Assembly (NCBI GenBank): GCA_001794055.1
Contig: MGJB01000015.1
Location: 180-64,179 of the forward strand
DNA: 64,000 bases
Source: Candidatus Yanofskybacteria bacterium RIFCSPHIGHO2_01_FULL_41_26
GTDB taxonomy: Bacteria > Patescibacteria > Paceibacteria > 2-02-FULL-40-12 > GWA2-44-9
Direction of reading: 5' to 3'
Of this stretch, positions 52,046 through 59,598 are shown one piece after another (position 1 is the stretch's first letter; each line of letters begins with the position of its first letter). Under the pieces are notes generated by a model that ran no database searches, was not told the origin of the DNA, and saw only the letters and a program-made list of their open reading frames with translations. Position numbers and translations under genes: made by a program.

Positions 52046-52791
52046 TTGTTTTTGGCTTGAATAAATTTATCCAAGTCGCCATCCAGTATCTTGTCTGGTT
52101 GGGACGATTTGATTCCGGTTCTATGGTCTTTAACCATCTGATATGGATTCAAAACATAAGACCTGATCTGGCTTCCCCATTCTATCTCACGCCTTTCTGA
52201 TTTCAATTCGGAAAGTTCTTCTATTTTGGCTTCTTCCATTTTCTGGGCCAGACGAGAAACAAGCACTTGCATGGCTTTTTCTTTATTCTGGCCTTGAGAC
52301 CTTTCCGACTGAACGGCAACTGCAATTCCAGTAGGGATATGGATTATTCTGACGGCAGTCTCCAGTTTGTTTACATTCTGCCCTCCTGGCCCCGATGAAC
52401 GGAAAGTATCTATTCTTAAATCGTTAGGATTTATCTTCATGTCTTTGCTTACTAGCTCCGGTAAAATTTCAACCAAAGCAAACGAGGTGTGCCGAAGCCC
52501 TTTAGCTGAAAACGGCGATATTCTGACAAGTCGATGAACACCCGACTCCCCCTTCAGTGTGTCATATGCATTCTCGCCGATAATCTCGCAAACAACGTTT
52601 TTAACCCCTTTCTGTTCTCCAAAAGATTGGCTAAGAACCGTAAATCCCCAGCCTTTATTTTGAGCATACCGTTGATACATCCTCAAAAGCATCGATGCCC
52701 AATCCTGGGCATCCACGCCTCCGGCTCCAGAATATACATATAAAAGAGCCTTGTTGTGTTCGTATTTCGACATAACACTCATAATCATCAT
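52042..52791 (-). CDS. prfB: Release factor 2, lacking domain 1
   Basis: 249 residues against about 365 in the family. The stop-codon-reading SPF motif (VRISPFSAKGLRHTSFA) and the GGQ loop (SSGPGGQNVNKLETAVR) are present, so it should recognise UAA/UGA and hydrolyse peptidyl-tRNA. The N-terminal domain 1 (about 110 residues) is missing and only about 100 bp separates the start from the divergent protease gene, so it is not coded nearby. Several start codons in a row (MMIMSVM); first shown. Confidence 0.9.
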   Translation of the reverse strand: MMIMSVMSKYEHNKALLYVYSGAGGVDAQDWASMLLRMYQRYAQNKGWGFTVLSQSFGEQKGVKNVVCEIIGENAYDTLKGESGVHRLVRISPFSAKGLRHTSFALVEILPELVSKDMKINPNDLRIDTFRSSGPGGQNVNKLETAVRIIHIPTGIAVAVQSERSQGQNKEKAMQVLVSRLAQKMEEAKIEELSELKSERREIEWGSQIRSYVLNPYQMVKDHRTGIKSSQPDKILDGDLDKFIQAKNK

Positions 52792-52892
52792 ACTTCAAAA
52801 AAATTTGAATGTGAAGTGATTATGAAACATTGCCCTAATTTCAATTATATGTTTAATTACCACCAAACGAACCTTAACAACAAGGGTTCCAG

Positions 52893-54530
52893 ATGAGAGC
52901 TCTTTTGTGGGCAACGGCAATAGGCCTTGTGATCATATTTTTCTTTGGATCTCAAATCCACTATTTGACCGAATATTTAACGACGAATCAATTTGTGATT
53001 CTTGTCAGTACCTGGTTTTGGTGGCTTAGTGAGATATCGCTTCAGATATTTTTTGCGGTAGTAGTACTTGTTATAGCCATGGTAATTTTTAGGCGTCTAA
53101 CGCAAAGATCAGAAATGGTTAAAGTTATCCCGAGAAAAAATGCCGACAAAACAAAAACTTCCATTTTTTCTAAAACCAAAGAGATTCCTAAGCCGACTGT
53201 GCGTTTTAAAGACGTAGCTGGAGTAGACGAAGCAAAAGAAGAACTTATTGAAGTGGTTGAATTTCTTAAGAATCCTCAAAAATTCGGCCGCTTGGGAGGT
53301 AGAATTCCTAAAGGTGTTTTATTGGTCGGCCCTCCGGGCGTAGGCAAAACTCTTCTTGCCAAAGCGGTGGCAGGAGAAGCCGACAAACCATTTTATTACT
53401 ATACGGGCTCTGACTTTGTTGAACAATATGTCGGCGTAGGCGCATCCAGAGCCAGGAGTTTGTTTTTAGAAGCGGAAAAAAATGCCCCTTGCATTGTTTT
53501 TATAGACGAAATCGATGCCCTTGGTAAACGAACTCTATCTGCCTCAACTGGTGGAGACAGAGAATATGATCAAACAATAAATAGTTTTCTTTCTGAAATG
53601 GATGGCTTTGAAGCCAATCGAGGCATAATGATAATTGGAGCGACAAATCGTCAAGATAATTTAGATGATGCCTTTCTAAGGCCTGGCCGATTTGACCGGA
53701 TAGTCCAAGTCAATCCTCCAGACATAAAAGGACGCGAAGATATTCTTAAGGTTCATACCCGGCCTCCGGTTATTCTTTCTTCTAGCGTAAACCTTAAAAA
53801 TATTGCCAAAATAACTGCCGGTTTTTCCGGAGCCGATCTGGCCAATCTCGTTAACGAAGCGGCAATAAATGCCGTCAAAAAAGATAAGAATGCTATTGAA
53901 ACTAACGATTTCGAAGAAGCAAAAGAGAAAATTAGGTTAGGCAAAGAAAATAAGTCGTTGGCCTCTGTTCTTAGCGAGGAAGAAAAATGGATCACAGCTG
54001 TTCATGAATCTGGCCATGGAATAATTGCATCTGTTTTACCGGGAGCCGACCCTCTATACAAGATCTCCATTATTCCCAGAGGAAAAGCTCTCGGTATTAC
54101 CGCTCAAACCCAAGAAAGAGATAAATACAACCTAAAGAAAAGCTATTTGGAAGAGTTGATCTGTATTCTTCTTGGAGGAAGAGCGGCTGAAGAAATTATA
54201 CTAGGCGAAAAAGAAATTACTGCCGGCGCTCAAAATGATTTTGAACGCGCAACCGAAATTGCAATTCACATGGTTTGTGAGTTTGGGATGAGCAAGCTTG
54301 GCCCGGTTAATTATAGAGTAGAATTCGGGTTTAACAATTCAGGTATAGTGAGCGAACAAACCAAAAGAGACATCGGCAGCACCATTAAAGAAATCCTGGA
54401 AAATGCATACCAAAAAGTTAAAGAAATCATTGATAAAAATAAACCAAAAGTTTTAAAAATAGCCAAAGCGCTGATGGAAAAAGAGACCCTGGAAAGAGAA
54501 GAGATAGAAACATTAATCAAAGAGTCCTAA
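52893..54530 (+). CDS. ftsH: FtsH-type AAA zinc metalloprotease
   Basis: 545 residues. Two N-terminal spans (about 4-25, 48-68), AAA module with GPPGVGKTLLAKAVAGEA, IVFIDEIDALGKR and RPGRFDRIVQVNPPD, and the protease motif HESGH near residue 369. The usual periplasmic domain is shrunk to about 20 residues and the linker KRTLSAS replaces the common RQRG. Degrades membrane and regulatory proteins in other bacteria. Confidence 0.93.
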   Translation: MRALLWATAIGLVIIFFFGSQIHYLTEYLTTNQFVILVSTWFWWLSEISLQIFFAVVVLVIAMVIFRRLTQRSEMVKVIPRKNADKTKTSIFSKTKEIPKPTVRFKDVAGVDEAKEELIEVVEFLKNPQKFGRLGGRIPKGVLLVGPPGVGKTLLAKAVAGEADKPFYYYTGSDFVEQYVGVGASRARSLFLEAEKNAPCIVFIDEIDALGKRTLSASTGGDREYDQTINSFLSEMDGFEANRGIMIIGATNRQDNLDDAFLRPGRFDRIVQVNPPDIKGREDILKVHTRPPVILSSSVNLKNIAKITAGFSGADLANLVNEAAINAVKKDKNAIETNDFEEAKEKIRLGKENKSLASVLSEEEKWITAVHESGHGIIASVLPGADPLYKISIIPRGKALGITAQTQERDKYNLKKSYLEELICILLGGRAAEEIILGEKEITAGAQNDFERATEIAIHMVCEFGMSKLGPVNYRVEFGFNNSGIVSEQTKRDIGSTIKEILENAYQKVKEIIDKNKPKVLKIAKALMEKETLEREEIETLIKES

Positions 54531-54545
54531 AGGACTCTTTTTATT
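54518..54545 (+). terminator. ftsH terminator
   Basis: AAAGAGTCC TAA GGACTCTTTTTATTATT; the stem includes the stop codon. Confidence 0.9.
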
Positions 54546-54568
54546 ATTCATCTTGAGTTTAACAAAAT

Positions 54569-54644
54569 TGGAGCCGCCTCCCAGATTTGCACTGGGGACC
54601 TTCTCGTTACGAGTGAGATGCTCTACTGGCTGAGCTAAGGCGGC
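54569..54644 (-). tRNA. tRNA-Thr(CGT)
   Basis: Acceptor GCCGCCT / AGGCGGC, D arm GCTCAGCCAGTAGAGC, anticodon loop CTCGTAA (CGT), T arm CCCAG TGCAAAT CTGGG, discriminator T, encoded CCA. 76 nt. Confidence 0.94.
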
Positions 54645-54708
54645 ATTGATTATATTTAGGTAATTATATCAAAAAATTCTTTTTTTACAACGCATTTTTT
54701 GATATTTT

Positions 54709-54826
54709 GAGCGGGATAGTGGATGACCTTAGAACCTATTGGCAAACCACATCCAAGTTATTTTCTATGCCGATTATGACACCAGAAAGTGCCAAACTAA
54801 CCGATAATACAACGAGTGAAAATTAG
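54709..54826 (+). pseudogene. Detached serine-recombinase C-terminal tail with att-like core
   Basis: Begins with GAGCGGGATA (54709-54718), the same core as the element ends at 55080 and 62498. In the recombinase frame it codes SGIVDDLRTYWQTTSKLFSM and 18 more residues to a TAG at 54824-54826. The start matches the tail found at 55081-55167 (SGIVNDVRTYWQSS). It is outside the element and lacks the tRNA CCA end, so it is likely the scar of an earlier or related integration. Confidence 0.7.
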
Positions 54827-54828
54827 TT

Positions 54829-55038
54829 TTATAAAGACTCGAGTTTCCCTTTTAGGTCATTAAGTACTCCAATAAGTCTCCGTTTGACTTCTTCTTGGAC
54901 ATCTCTCGATAACCCTCGGTTTTTTACATAATTAACTAAAGACTCAGGCTGCAAAAAACTTTCTTGAGATCCGACTAGAGATTTCATAATTTCATCTGCC
55001 TCAGATAATTGATGGCTTTCTAAGTTTTCTTTTGTCAT
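54829..55038 (-). CDS. Small helical protein between att copies
   Basis: 69 residues, charged and helical (SEADEIMKSLVGSQESF; EEVKRRLIGVLNDLKGKLESL). No family recognised. It lies between the outer att-like copy (54709) and the element's left end (55080). Confidence 0.45.
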   Translation of the reverse strand: MTKENLESHQLSEADEIMKSLVGSQESFLQPESLVNYVKNRGLSRDVQEEVKRRLIGVLNDLKGKLESL

Positions 55039-55079
55039 ATTATTAGTATATACTTTCCATCTTATTATATCAAGTCTTG

Positions 55080-55167
55080 GAGCGGGATAGTGAATGACGT
55101 TAGAACCTATTGGCAGTCATCTAATGATTTGTTTTATATACCTAACTTGCCAGGGAATCAGTGTTAA
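55080..55167 (+). other. Left attachment site with displaced recombinase tail
   Basis: Core GAGCGGGATA then a reading frame S-G-I-V-N-D-V-R-T-Y-W-Q continuing to PGNQC and a TAA at 55165-55167 (28 codons from 55081). In the excised circle this would complete the recombinase at 568 residues. Confidence 0.75.
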
Positions 55168-55441
55168 CTATAGCTGGCATTAAGCCCACCGATATGCCAG
55201 TGCTAAACTGAGTAACGGCTGAAGAGACAAAACTGCCTACCACGAGCCTTACTTGCGGTTGTGGTATCGCAACTTCACTAAAAGCTGTAACTGCTAAATC
55301 GGGTTTATCCATAGCCCCAAAAGAAGCTAACTGGTTATTTGCATTCTCCATTATTGGGTTGGTTATGCTATCAACCTGTCCTTTTCCAAAAATAATCATC
55401 CCCACTATTCCTAAAATTTTTCCTACATTTTTTCTATTCAT
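55142..55441 (-). CDS. Small protein with N-terminal membrane segment
   Basis: 99 residues from the ATG at 55441. Short hydrophobic segment (VGKILGIVGMIIFG), then a mixed region with VVGSFVSSAVTQF. First gene inside the element, downstream of the second cyclase. Unknown family. Confidence 0.5.
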   Translation of the reverse strand: MNRKNVGKILGIVGMIIFGKGQVDSITNPIMENANNQLASFGAMDKPDLAVTAFSEVAIPQPQVRLVVGSFVSSAVTQFSTGISVGLMPAIVNTDSLAS

Positions 55442-55602
55442 TACACTAAATTTATCATAAAAAAGAGTAAAAATCAATATCGTGTCCTCGTTTCGGTTCT
55501 GATAATCAAATTTTGTCTCATAGTACTCTTGCACAAAAATTTAATGTGGACTGTCAACAATGCATGATGGACAGTTTTTAAGAGCCCATGCACAACATAT
55601 TT

Positions 55603-56355
55603 CTATATGGGCAACATAAATTTATTTTTATAGATATTTCTATCTTTCCAAGTAAACTTATTCCACATCGGCATTTTTATAAAAAAGTTCCCACTTCTAA
55701 ATTTAATAGATTTATTTATTCTTTTGTAAACTTCTTCGGAAATACAAACCCTCAAGTCTTCTGTTGTATTAGACAAAAATCCTAAAACCGATGGCTTAGC
55801 CAGAGAAGATAGTTTTACTGCATAATTGGTGGCGTTTCCTACCCAGACCAAATCATTGTTATTTTCTCCTCGTATACCACCACGAACAACCAAAATTTTA
55901 CCAACATCAACTCCTATTCCAATATCAAAATTCAATCCGAATAGTTTCTTATTTTCTCTAAAATATCCCTGAATTCTTGGCTTTAGAATTTCTTTTACAA
56001 ACCAAGACATCTGTAGTCCAGCCCTGACAGCATTTGTGCATTTACTACTACCTATAAAAACTACAAGAACCCCATCTCCATTGAAACTTCGTAGTTCCCC
56101 CCCATTCCCTCTTGCTATTTGAGCAACTCCCCAAAGGAATGATTTATACATTTTTACTGCCGTTTCTCTGCGAAATGCATCAACAATTTTAGTGGATTCT
56201 TTAATATCTATGAAAAGCATTGCAAGGTCAAGTTCCTTTCCATAATTTCCAAGTTGAATATCATCTATTTCGGGTATAACATAACCAGAAGCAATCTCGT
56301 ATTTATCTGTAAAGCAATTTCTTATCTGCTTTTCTAGTTCTTCCTTAGTAACCAT
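55603..56355 (-). CDS. Class III nucleotide cyclase, second Pycsar-like cyclase
   Basis: 250 residues from the ATG at 56355, which overlaps the effector stop by 11 nt. Cyclase domain about 40-215: metal Asp D50 in LFIDIKEST and D94 in SFNGDGVLVVF; nucleotide-side segment VWVGNATNYAVKLSSLA. Diverged from the first cyclase (56848), so not a recent copy. In known Pycsar a single cyclase makes cCMP or cUMP; the product here cannot be told. Confidence 0.85.
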   Translation of the reverse strand: MVTKEELEKQIRNCFTDKYEIASGYVIPEIDDIQLGNYGKELDLAMLFIDIKESTKIVDAFRRETAVKMYKSFLWGVAQIARGNGGELRSFNGDGVLVVFIGSSKCTNAVRAGLQMSWFVKEILKPRIQGYFRENKKLFGLNFDIGIGVDVGKILVVRGGIRGENNNDLVWVGNATNYAVKLSSLAKPSVLGFLSNTTEDLRVCISEEVYKRINKSIKFRSGNFFIKMPMWNKFTWKDRNIYKNKFMLPI

Positions 56356-56851
56356 ATGAAAAAAAATAAACAATATAGCCTAACAATATCAGGGCGCTTC
56401 CTGACATAAACAGAATAACGGCATATTTAAAGCGAGTGTGTTTTTCAGAGGCTATTTTAGAATTAATATAAACCTGGTTCAATAATTCGTTCTCGTATTT
56501 GTTTTCTGTTAAATCGTCTATCTTTTTCTGATAATCAGACTTAGACATATTATTAATACTGCCGAAATATGTTACAGACAAAGATGATTGCGGGGCGTTT
56601 AGTTTAGGACTTACGGCCAATATAGACAAAACTATACTTATTAGAAAAAAAATAATCCCAGTCAGGGATATAAAGAAAAGGGAGAGGTCGCATATTAGAT
56701 AGGTTTCCTCTATTGCTCTTAAAATATGTGGGGCGATAATAGTTAGTATGATTCCTTGAAATGCCAAAAATATACTAACCTTGTGGTCTGCCGAATTAAT
56801 CCATCCCTGTATTCTATTCAGTGTATCTTTTAGAAATTCAGTTTTATTCAT
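56345..56851 (-). CDS. Pycsar-type transmembrane effector (PycTM-like)
   Basis: 168 residues. N-terminal helix with the effector-family motif W-I-N-S-A-D-H-K-V-S-I-F-L-A-F-Q-G (about 17-33, key D22 and K24), then spans near 28-42, 53-80 and 143-163. In Pycsar systems (Tal et al. 2021 family) such proteins bind a cyclic pyrimidine nucleotide and disrupt the membrane when phage infect. Overlaps the first cyclase by 4 nt (ATGA). Confidence 0.85.
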   Translation of the reverse strand: MNKTEFLKDTLNRIQGWINSADHKVSIFLAFQGIILTIIAPHILRAIEETYLICDLSLFFISLTGIIFFLISIVLSILAVSPKLNAPQSSLSVTYFGSINNMSKSDYQKKIDDLTENKYENELLNQVYINSKIASEKHTRFKYAVILFMSGSALILLGYIVYFFSYGY

Positions 56852-57669
56852 TCATCTAATTTTAATATTTCTTGACAAAAGTTCTTTCCATGTATCTCGC
56901 ACCATCTAACAGGAGTCATTCTGTACGCCTTGCTGAAATCAAAATTCTTGTCTTGTTGTACATTCATAGTATCCCAAGCCTTCCTTTTTACGTCATTAGG
57001 ACATCCACAAGTATGAAGAACTGATTCAGAGTTATCTTTTAGGAATACATCGAATACCCTTTCCGAAACTATCAAATCATTTTCTCCTCCGATTGAAGCA
57101 AGTTTAGCAGCCATATTAACTGGCTTTCCAGCCCAAACCTCATTGCTTTTATCTGTTTTACCCTCCATTACTCGAATCCCGATTCGCTTTACCAGGACAG
57201 TTTTTCTGTCCATTCCTATATGACAACTTAATTTTTCCATATTTTCTGGCAATACCACTTCGTCAGCCATAACAAAACCTACTATGGTTTTGAAGGTAAT
57301 TGCTGATGCCAAGGCATGATATCCACGGTTACTGTTAAAAAGCCCGAATGCTCCATCGCCTCGCACGTCAATATAAGAGGCTCCGAATTCATTTAAGACT
57401 TTCACAGCAGTACCAGTAAAATATTGGTATATGCTTGCTGTAAATTTATCTTGTTTCTGTGCGCTCAGTTGAGTAGAGTTCTTCATGTCTATATAAACAC
57501 AGACGACATCATTAAGTCTCCACCAAGTATTAGATTCGAGAGGTACAGTGTCAGTTAGAGGAATTCTATCCTTCTGCTCAACCTGCTCTCCTTGCCTAAA
57601 CCTTTCTGTGGTCGAATCTATAATATTCAGAACGCTCTCAAGGAATTGATTATTTCTATTTATACTCAT
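56848..57669 (-). CDS. Pycsar-type pyrimidine cyclase (PycC-like)
   Basis: 273 residues from the ATG at 57669; a TTG two codons earlier is possible. Class III cyclase domain with metal Asp D61 (VYIDMKNST) and D105 (DVRGDGAFGLF), and the downstream EVWAGKPVNMAAKLASI segment, matching PycC-type cyclases. N-terminal helical leader of 50 residues and a Cys-rich C-terminus (CGCP; CEIHGKNFC). First gene of the cyclase-effector-cyclase operon. No good ribosome site; a TATATT 8 nt before the ATG suggests a leaderless start. Confidence 0.88.
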   Translation of the reverse strand: MSINRNNQFLESVLNIIDSTTERFRQGEQVEQKDRIPLTDTVPLESNTWWRLNDVVCVYIDMKNSTQLSAQKQDKFTASIYQYFTGTAVKVLNEFGASYIDVRGDGAFGLFNSNRGYHALASAITFKTIVGFVMADEVVLPENMEKLSCHIGMDRKTVLVKRIGIRVMEGKTDKSNEVWAGKPVNMAAKLASIGGENDLIVSERVFDVFLKDNSESVLHTCGCPNDVKRKAWDTMNVQQDKNFDFSKAYRMTPVRWCEIHGKNFCQEILKLDE

Positions 57670-57683
57670 GGGCAAGAATATAG

Positions 57684-57707
57684 CAAAAACTGGCTGAAAT
57701 AGCCAGT
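57684..57707 (-). terminator. Terminator-like hairpin before the first cyclase
   Basis: Minus strand ACTGGCT ATTTC AGCCAGT then TTTTTG. It ends the small-gene operon or gates read-through into the cyclase gene, whose ATG is about 15 nt further on. Confidence 0.8.
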
Positions 57708-57762
57708 CTTATTATCAGAAATTAAAAAGCGGATTGATATTATCGCACCGCACTTTATTCGA

Positions 57763-57960
57763 CTAAATTTGATAGCCGAATAATCTCCAGGTAGTTTCAC
57801 TATTCGGATGACATTTCATCTGATGCACTTGAATAAGTGACCTTTTGACGTTCAGATGGCAAGACGGACATCTCAAGCAGCAGGATTCTCTGGACCTAAA
57901 ACTATTTGTGTTGTGATTATTACAATCGCATTGATGAGTACAGTCTCGTGAGTGTTTCAT
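57763..57960 (-). CDS. Small Cys/His-rich protein
   Basis: 65 residues with CTHQCDCNNH and CCLRCPSCHLNV, a likely zinc-binding layout. Strong GGAGG site; TAATG overlap with the preceding gene. Last of four tightly joined small genes in the element. Function unknown. Confidence 0.6.
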   Translation of the reverse strand: MKHSRDCTHQCDCNNHNTNSFRSRESCCLRCPSCHLNVKRSLIQVHQMKCHPNSETTWRLFGYQI

Positions 57961-58220
57961 TATACCTCCGATTTCATTGAACTTTCTTTCCAGAGAGATT
58001 CTTTTACCACATTTCCTTGTTCGTCTTTGAAAGCCACAAATATTAGTACGCCAGACCTTACACTGGCAACTCCTTGGACAAATTCAGTGAATACACGTCC
58101 ATCGGGAAGAGTATGGCTGTAGAGTTGGATAGAAGGATTGGAGTCAGACCTTCCTAAATGATTTCTCTTGCAAGCCTTTGCCATAAGTTCACATGCCCAA
58201 AGGTTGTGGGACACCATCAT
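57960..58220 (-). CDS. Small unknown protein in the element operon
   Basis: 86 residues; beta-rich middle (LPDGRVFTEFVQGVASVRSG). AGGAG site; overlaps the upstream gene by 4 nt. No family recognised. Confidence 0.6.
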   Translation of the reverse strand: MMVSHNLWACELMAKACKRNHLGRSDSNPSIQLYSHTLPDGRVFTEFVQGVASVRSGVLIFVAFKDEQGNVVKESLWKESSMKSEV

Positions 58221-58489
58221 GATTGGTGGCTCCTTTTAATATCAATACCAGAAACAACACAAACAGCTTGCATTGCAAATTTTACTGGCTCTGGAACTAC
58301 GAAACCATAGGGTGTAGCGTCCTTTGGCGGTTCGGCAACTTTTTCTATATTTAATCCGCTCCCATAACCTGCATAACTAGCAGTACCAGTAATGAGCATT
58401 GCCCCATCATTCAGGACAAGACCCATACCGCTGTCGTTATTAAAAACAAACACATCGCCAGGCTTGAAGTTGGTTCTTCTTTTTGCCAT
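58217..58489 (-). CDS. Small unknown protein in the element operon
   Basis: 90 residues starting KRRTNFKPGDVFVFNNDSGMG; Gly-rich centre. AGAAGGAG site. No known domain. Confidence 0.6.
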   Translation of the reverse strand: MAKRRTNFKPGDVFVFNNDSGMGLVLNDGAMLITGTASYAGYGSGLNIEKVAEPPKDATPYGFVVPEPVKFAMQAVCVVSGIDIKRSHQS

Positions 58490-58492
58490 TCT

Positions 58493-58894
58493 TTACTCCT
58501 TCTCTTCCTCAAGATAGATATCCAGGTGATGTCCTCCAGCACAAAGTTTGATTTTCAGAACCTTGGTCTCTTTTTCAGACCATTGCACTGTGAGATGAAG
58601 TCTTTCGACCCCAGCCTCGGTTATTTTGGCTCTAACTCTTTGACAGAATACCTCTTGGTCAGGAAGTGGCATATGCGCAAATCGAGAAAAAACTTCCAAG
58701 TTATCAAAGAACAGTTCAGTACCCGTATCGACTGACGGAATACGGTAAGGTGGATTGCTTTTCTCTCCAGAGAAAGCCCTAGCCATATTCTGTTCTCGCC
58801 ATCCATCAGGAGATTCATAACCTTCAAAAAGGTCTTTCAAGTTTCCATGAACAGCATCCCTATAAGCAATGACTGGAACAGCGACTTTTTGCAC
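58493..58894 (-). CDS. Unknown protein, first gene of the element operon
   Basis: 133 residues from a GTG with AAGGAG seven nt upstream. Two segments stand out: GYESPDGWREQNMARAF and LHLTVQWSEKETKVLKIKL, the latter beta-rich. Strong promoter just upstream. No family recognised. Confidence 0.6.
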   Translation of the reverse strand: MQKVAVPVIAYRDAVHGNLKDLFEGYESPDGWREQNMARAFSGEKSNPPYRIPSVDTGTELFFDNLEVFSRFAHMPLPDQEVFCQRVRAKITEAGVERLHLTVQWSEKETKVLKIKLCAGGHHLDIYLEEEKE

Positions 58895-58921
58895 GTTTTA
58901 CTCCTTGAATACTGCTACAAC

Positions 58922-58949
58922 ATACTACCATAGATTAGAGTTTTTGCAA
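58922..58949 (-). promoter_or_regulatory. Promoter of the four-gene operon
   Basis: Minus strand TTGCAA (58944-58949), 16 bp, TAGTAT (58922-58927); leader of about 20 nt before the GTG at 58894. Confidence 0.65.
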
Positions 58950-59101
58950 GTTTGAAAACCGCATTGGTCAATACTTTTTATGGAAATTACCTGTATTTTT
59001 AGTGTAATTTATATGTAAAATCGAGTAATTTGATGTTTAAATAAAGCAATTTCGAGGCATCAGAGAATATTAAGGATATATTATAACCAACCATCTGGGC
59101 A

Positions 59102-59303
59102 TCAGAAAAAGTTGTTCCAGATTGCTTTGACTATATAAAGTCCAATAAGCAGAGTCGACATCATAAGAAGATAAAGTCCCAAAGACAAAACACCTCTTTT
59201 ATCATCTGCCAGCGTTGCCCCTTGTAATTTTCCAACAATGATAAGGGCTAGACTGACGATTGCCACAATGTATAAAGTAAGACCTACCTCTGGTGAATAC
59301 ATG
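59102..59303 (-). CDS. Small membrane protein, uncertain start
   Basis: Two spans (LTLYIVAIVSLALIIVG and LGLYLLMMSTLLIGLYIV). The open frame runs to 59455 but its 5' part contains hairpins (GCAGTGCAT/ATGCACTGC) typical of a leader, so the start at 59303 (MYSPEVGLTL) is preferred. No good ribosome site. Unknown function. Confidence 0.45.
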
Positions 59304-59563
59304 TTGCTGTTGCAACTGGAAAAGGGCTTTATGCCTCTAGGAACCATAAAACCCGCTACCAGGTGCAACCTTTCGGTCGCAATATGTGGGTTTCCCCACA
59401 TAACGCAGTGCATGCCCTGATAACGGGATTTATATGCACTGCGATTTGATGCCATGCCCCACAGTATCTTGTCGGGTTGTAGGCGGTTAAATTGTTAAAT
59501 ACATTATAACCAAATAGGGTAATTTTTCAATGAGTGGAATCTGGGCATCAGAAAATAAAATAC

Positions 59564-59592
59564 TTGAACTTATTGCCCAAAAATGTTATAAT
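59564..59592 (+). promoter_or_regulatory. Near-consensus promoter of the putative structured RNA
   Basis: TTGAAC (59564-59569), exactly 17 bp, TATAAT (59587-59592), with a TG extension before the -10. Start near 59599. One of the best promoters in the window, with no gene for almost 1 kb after it. Confidence 0.8.
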
Positions 59593-59598
59593 GTAAGA

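Noticed and set aside
52791..52893. Programmed frameshift restoring RF2 domain 1
   Set aside because: Only about 100 bp lies between prfB and the divergent protease gene, too short for the 110-residue domain in any frame.
59304..59455. Long N-terminus of the 59102 membrane protein
   Set aside because: The region contains strong hairpins and no signal peptide or domain; more likely leader sequence.
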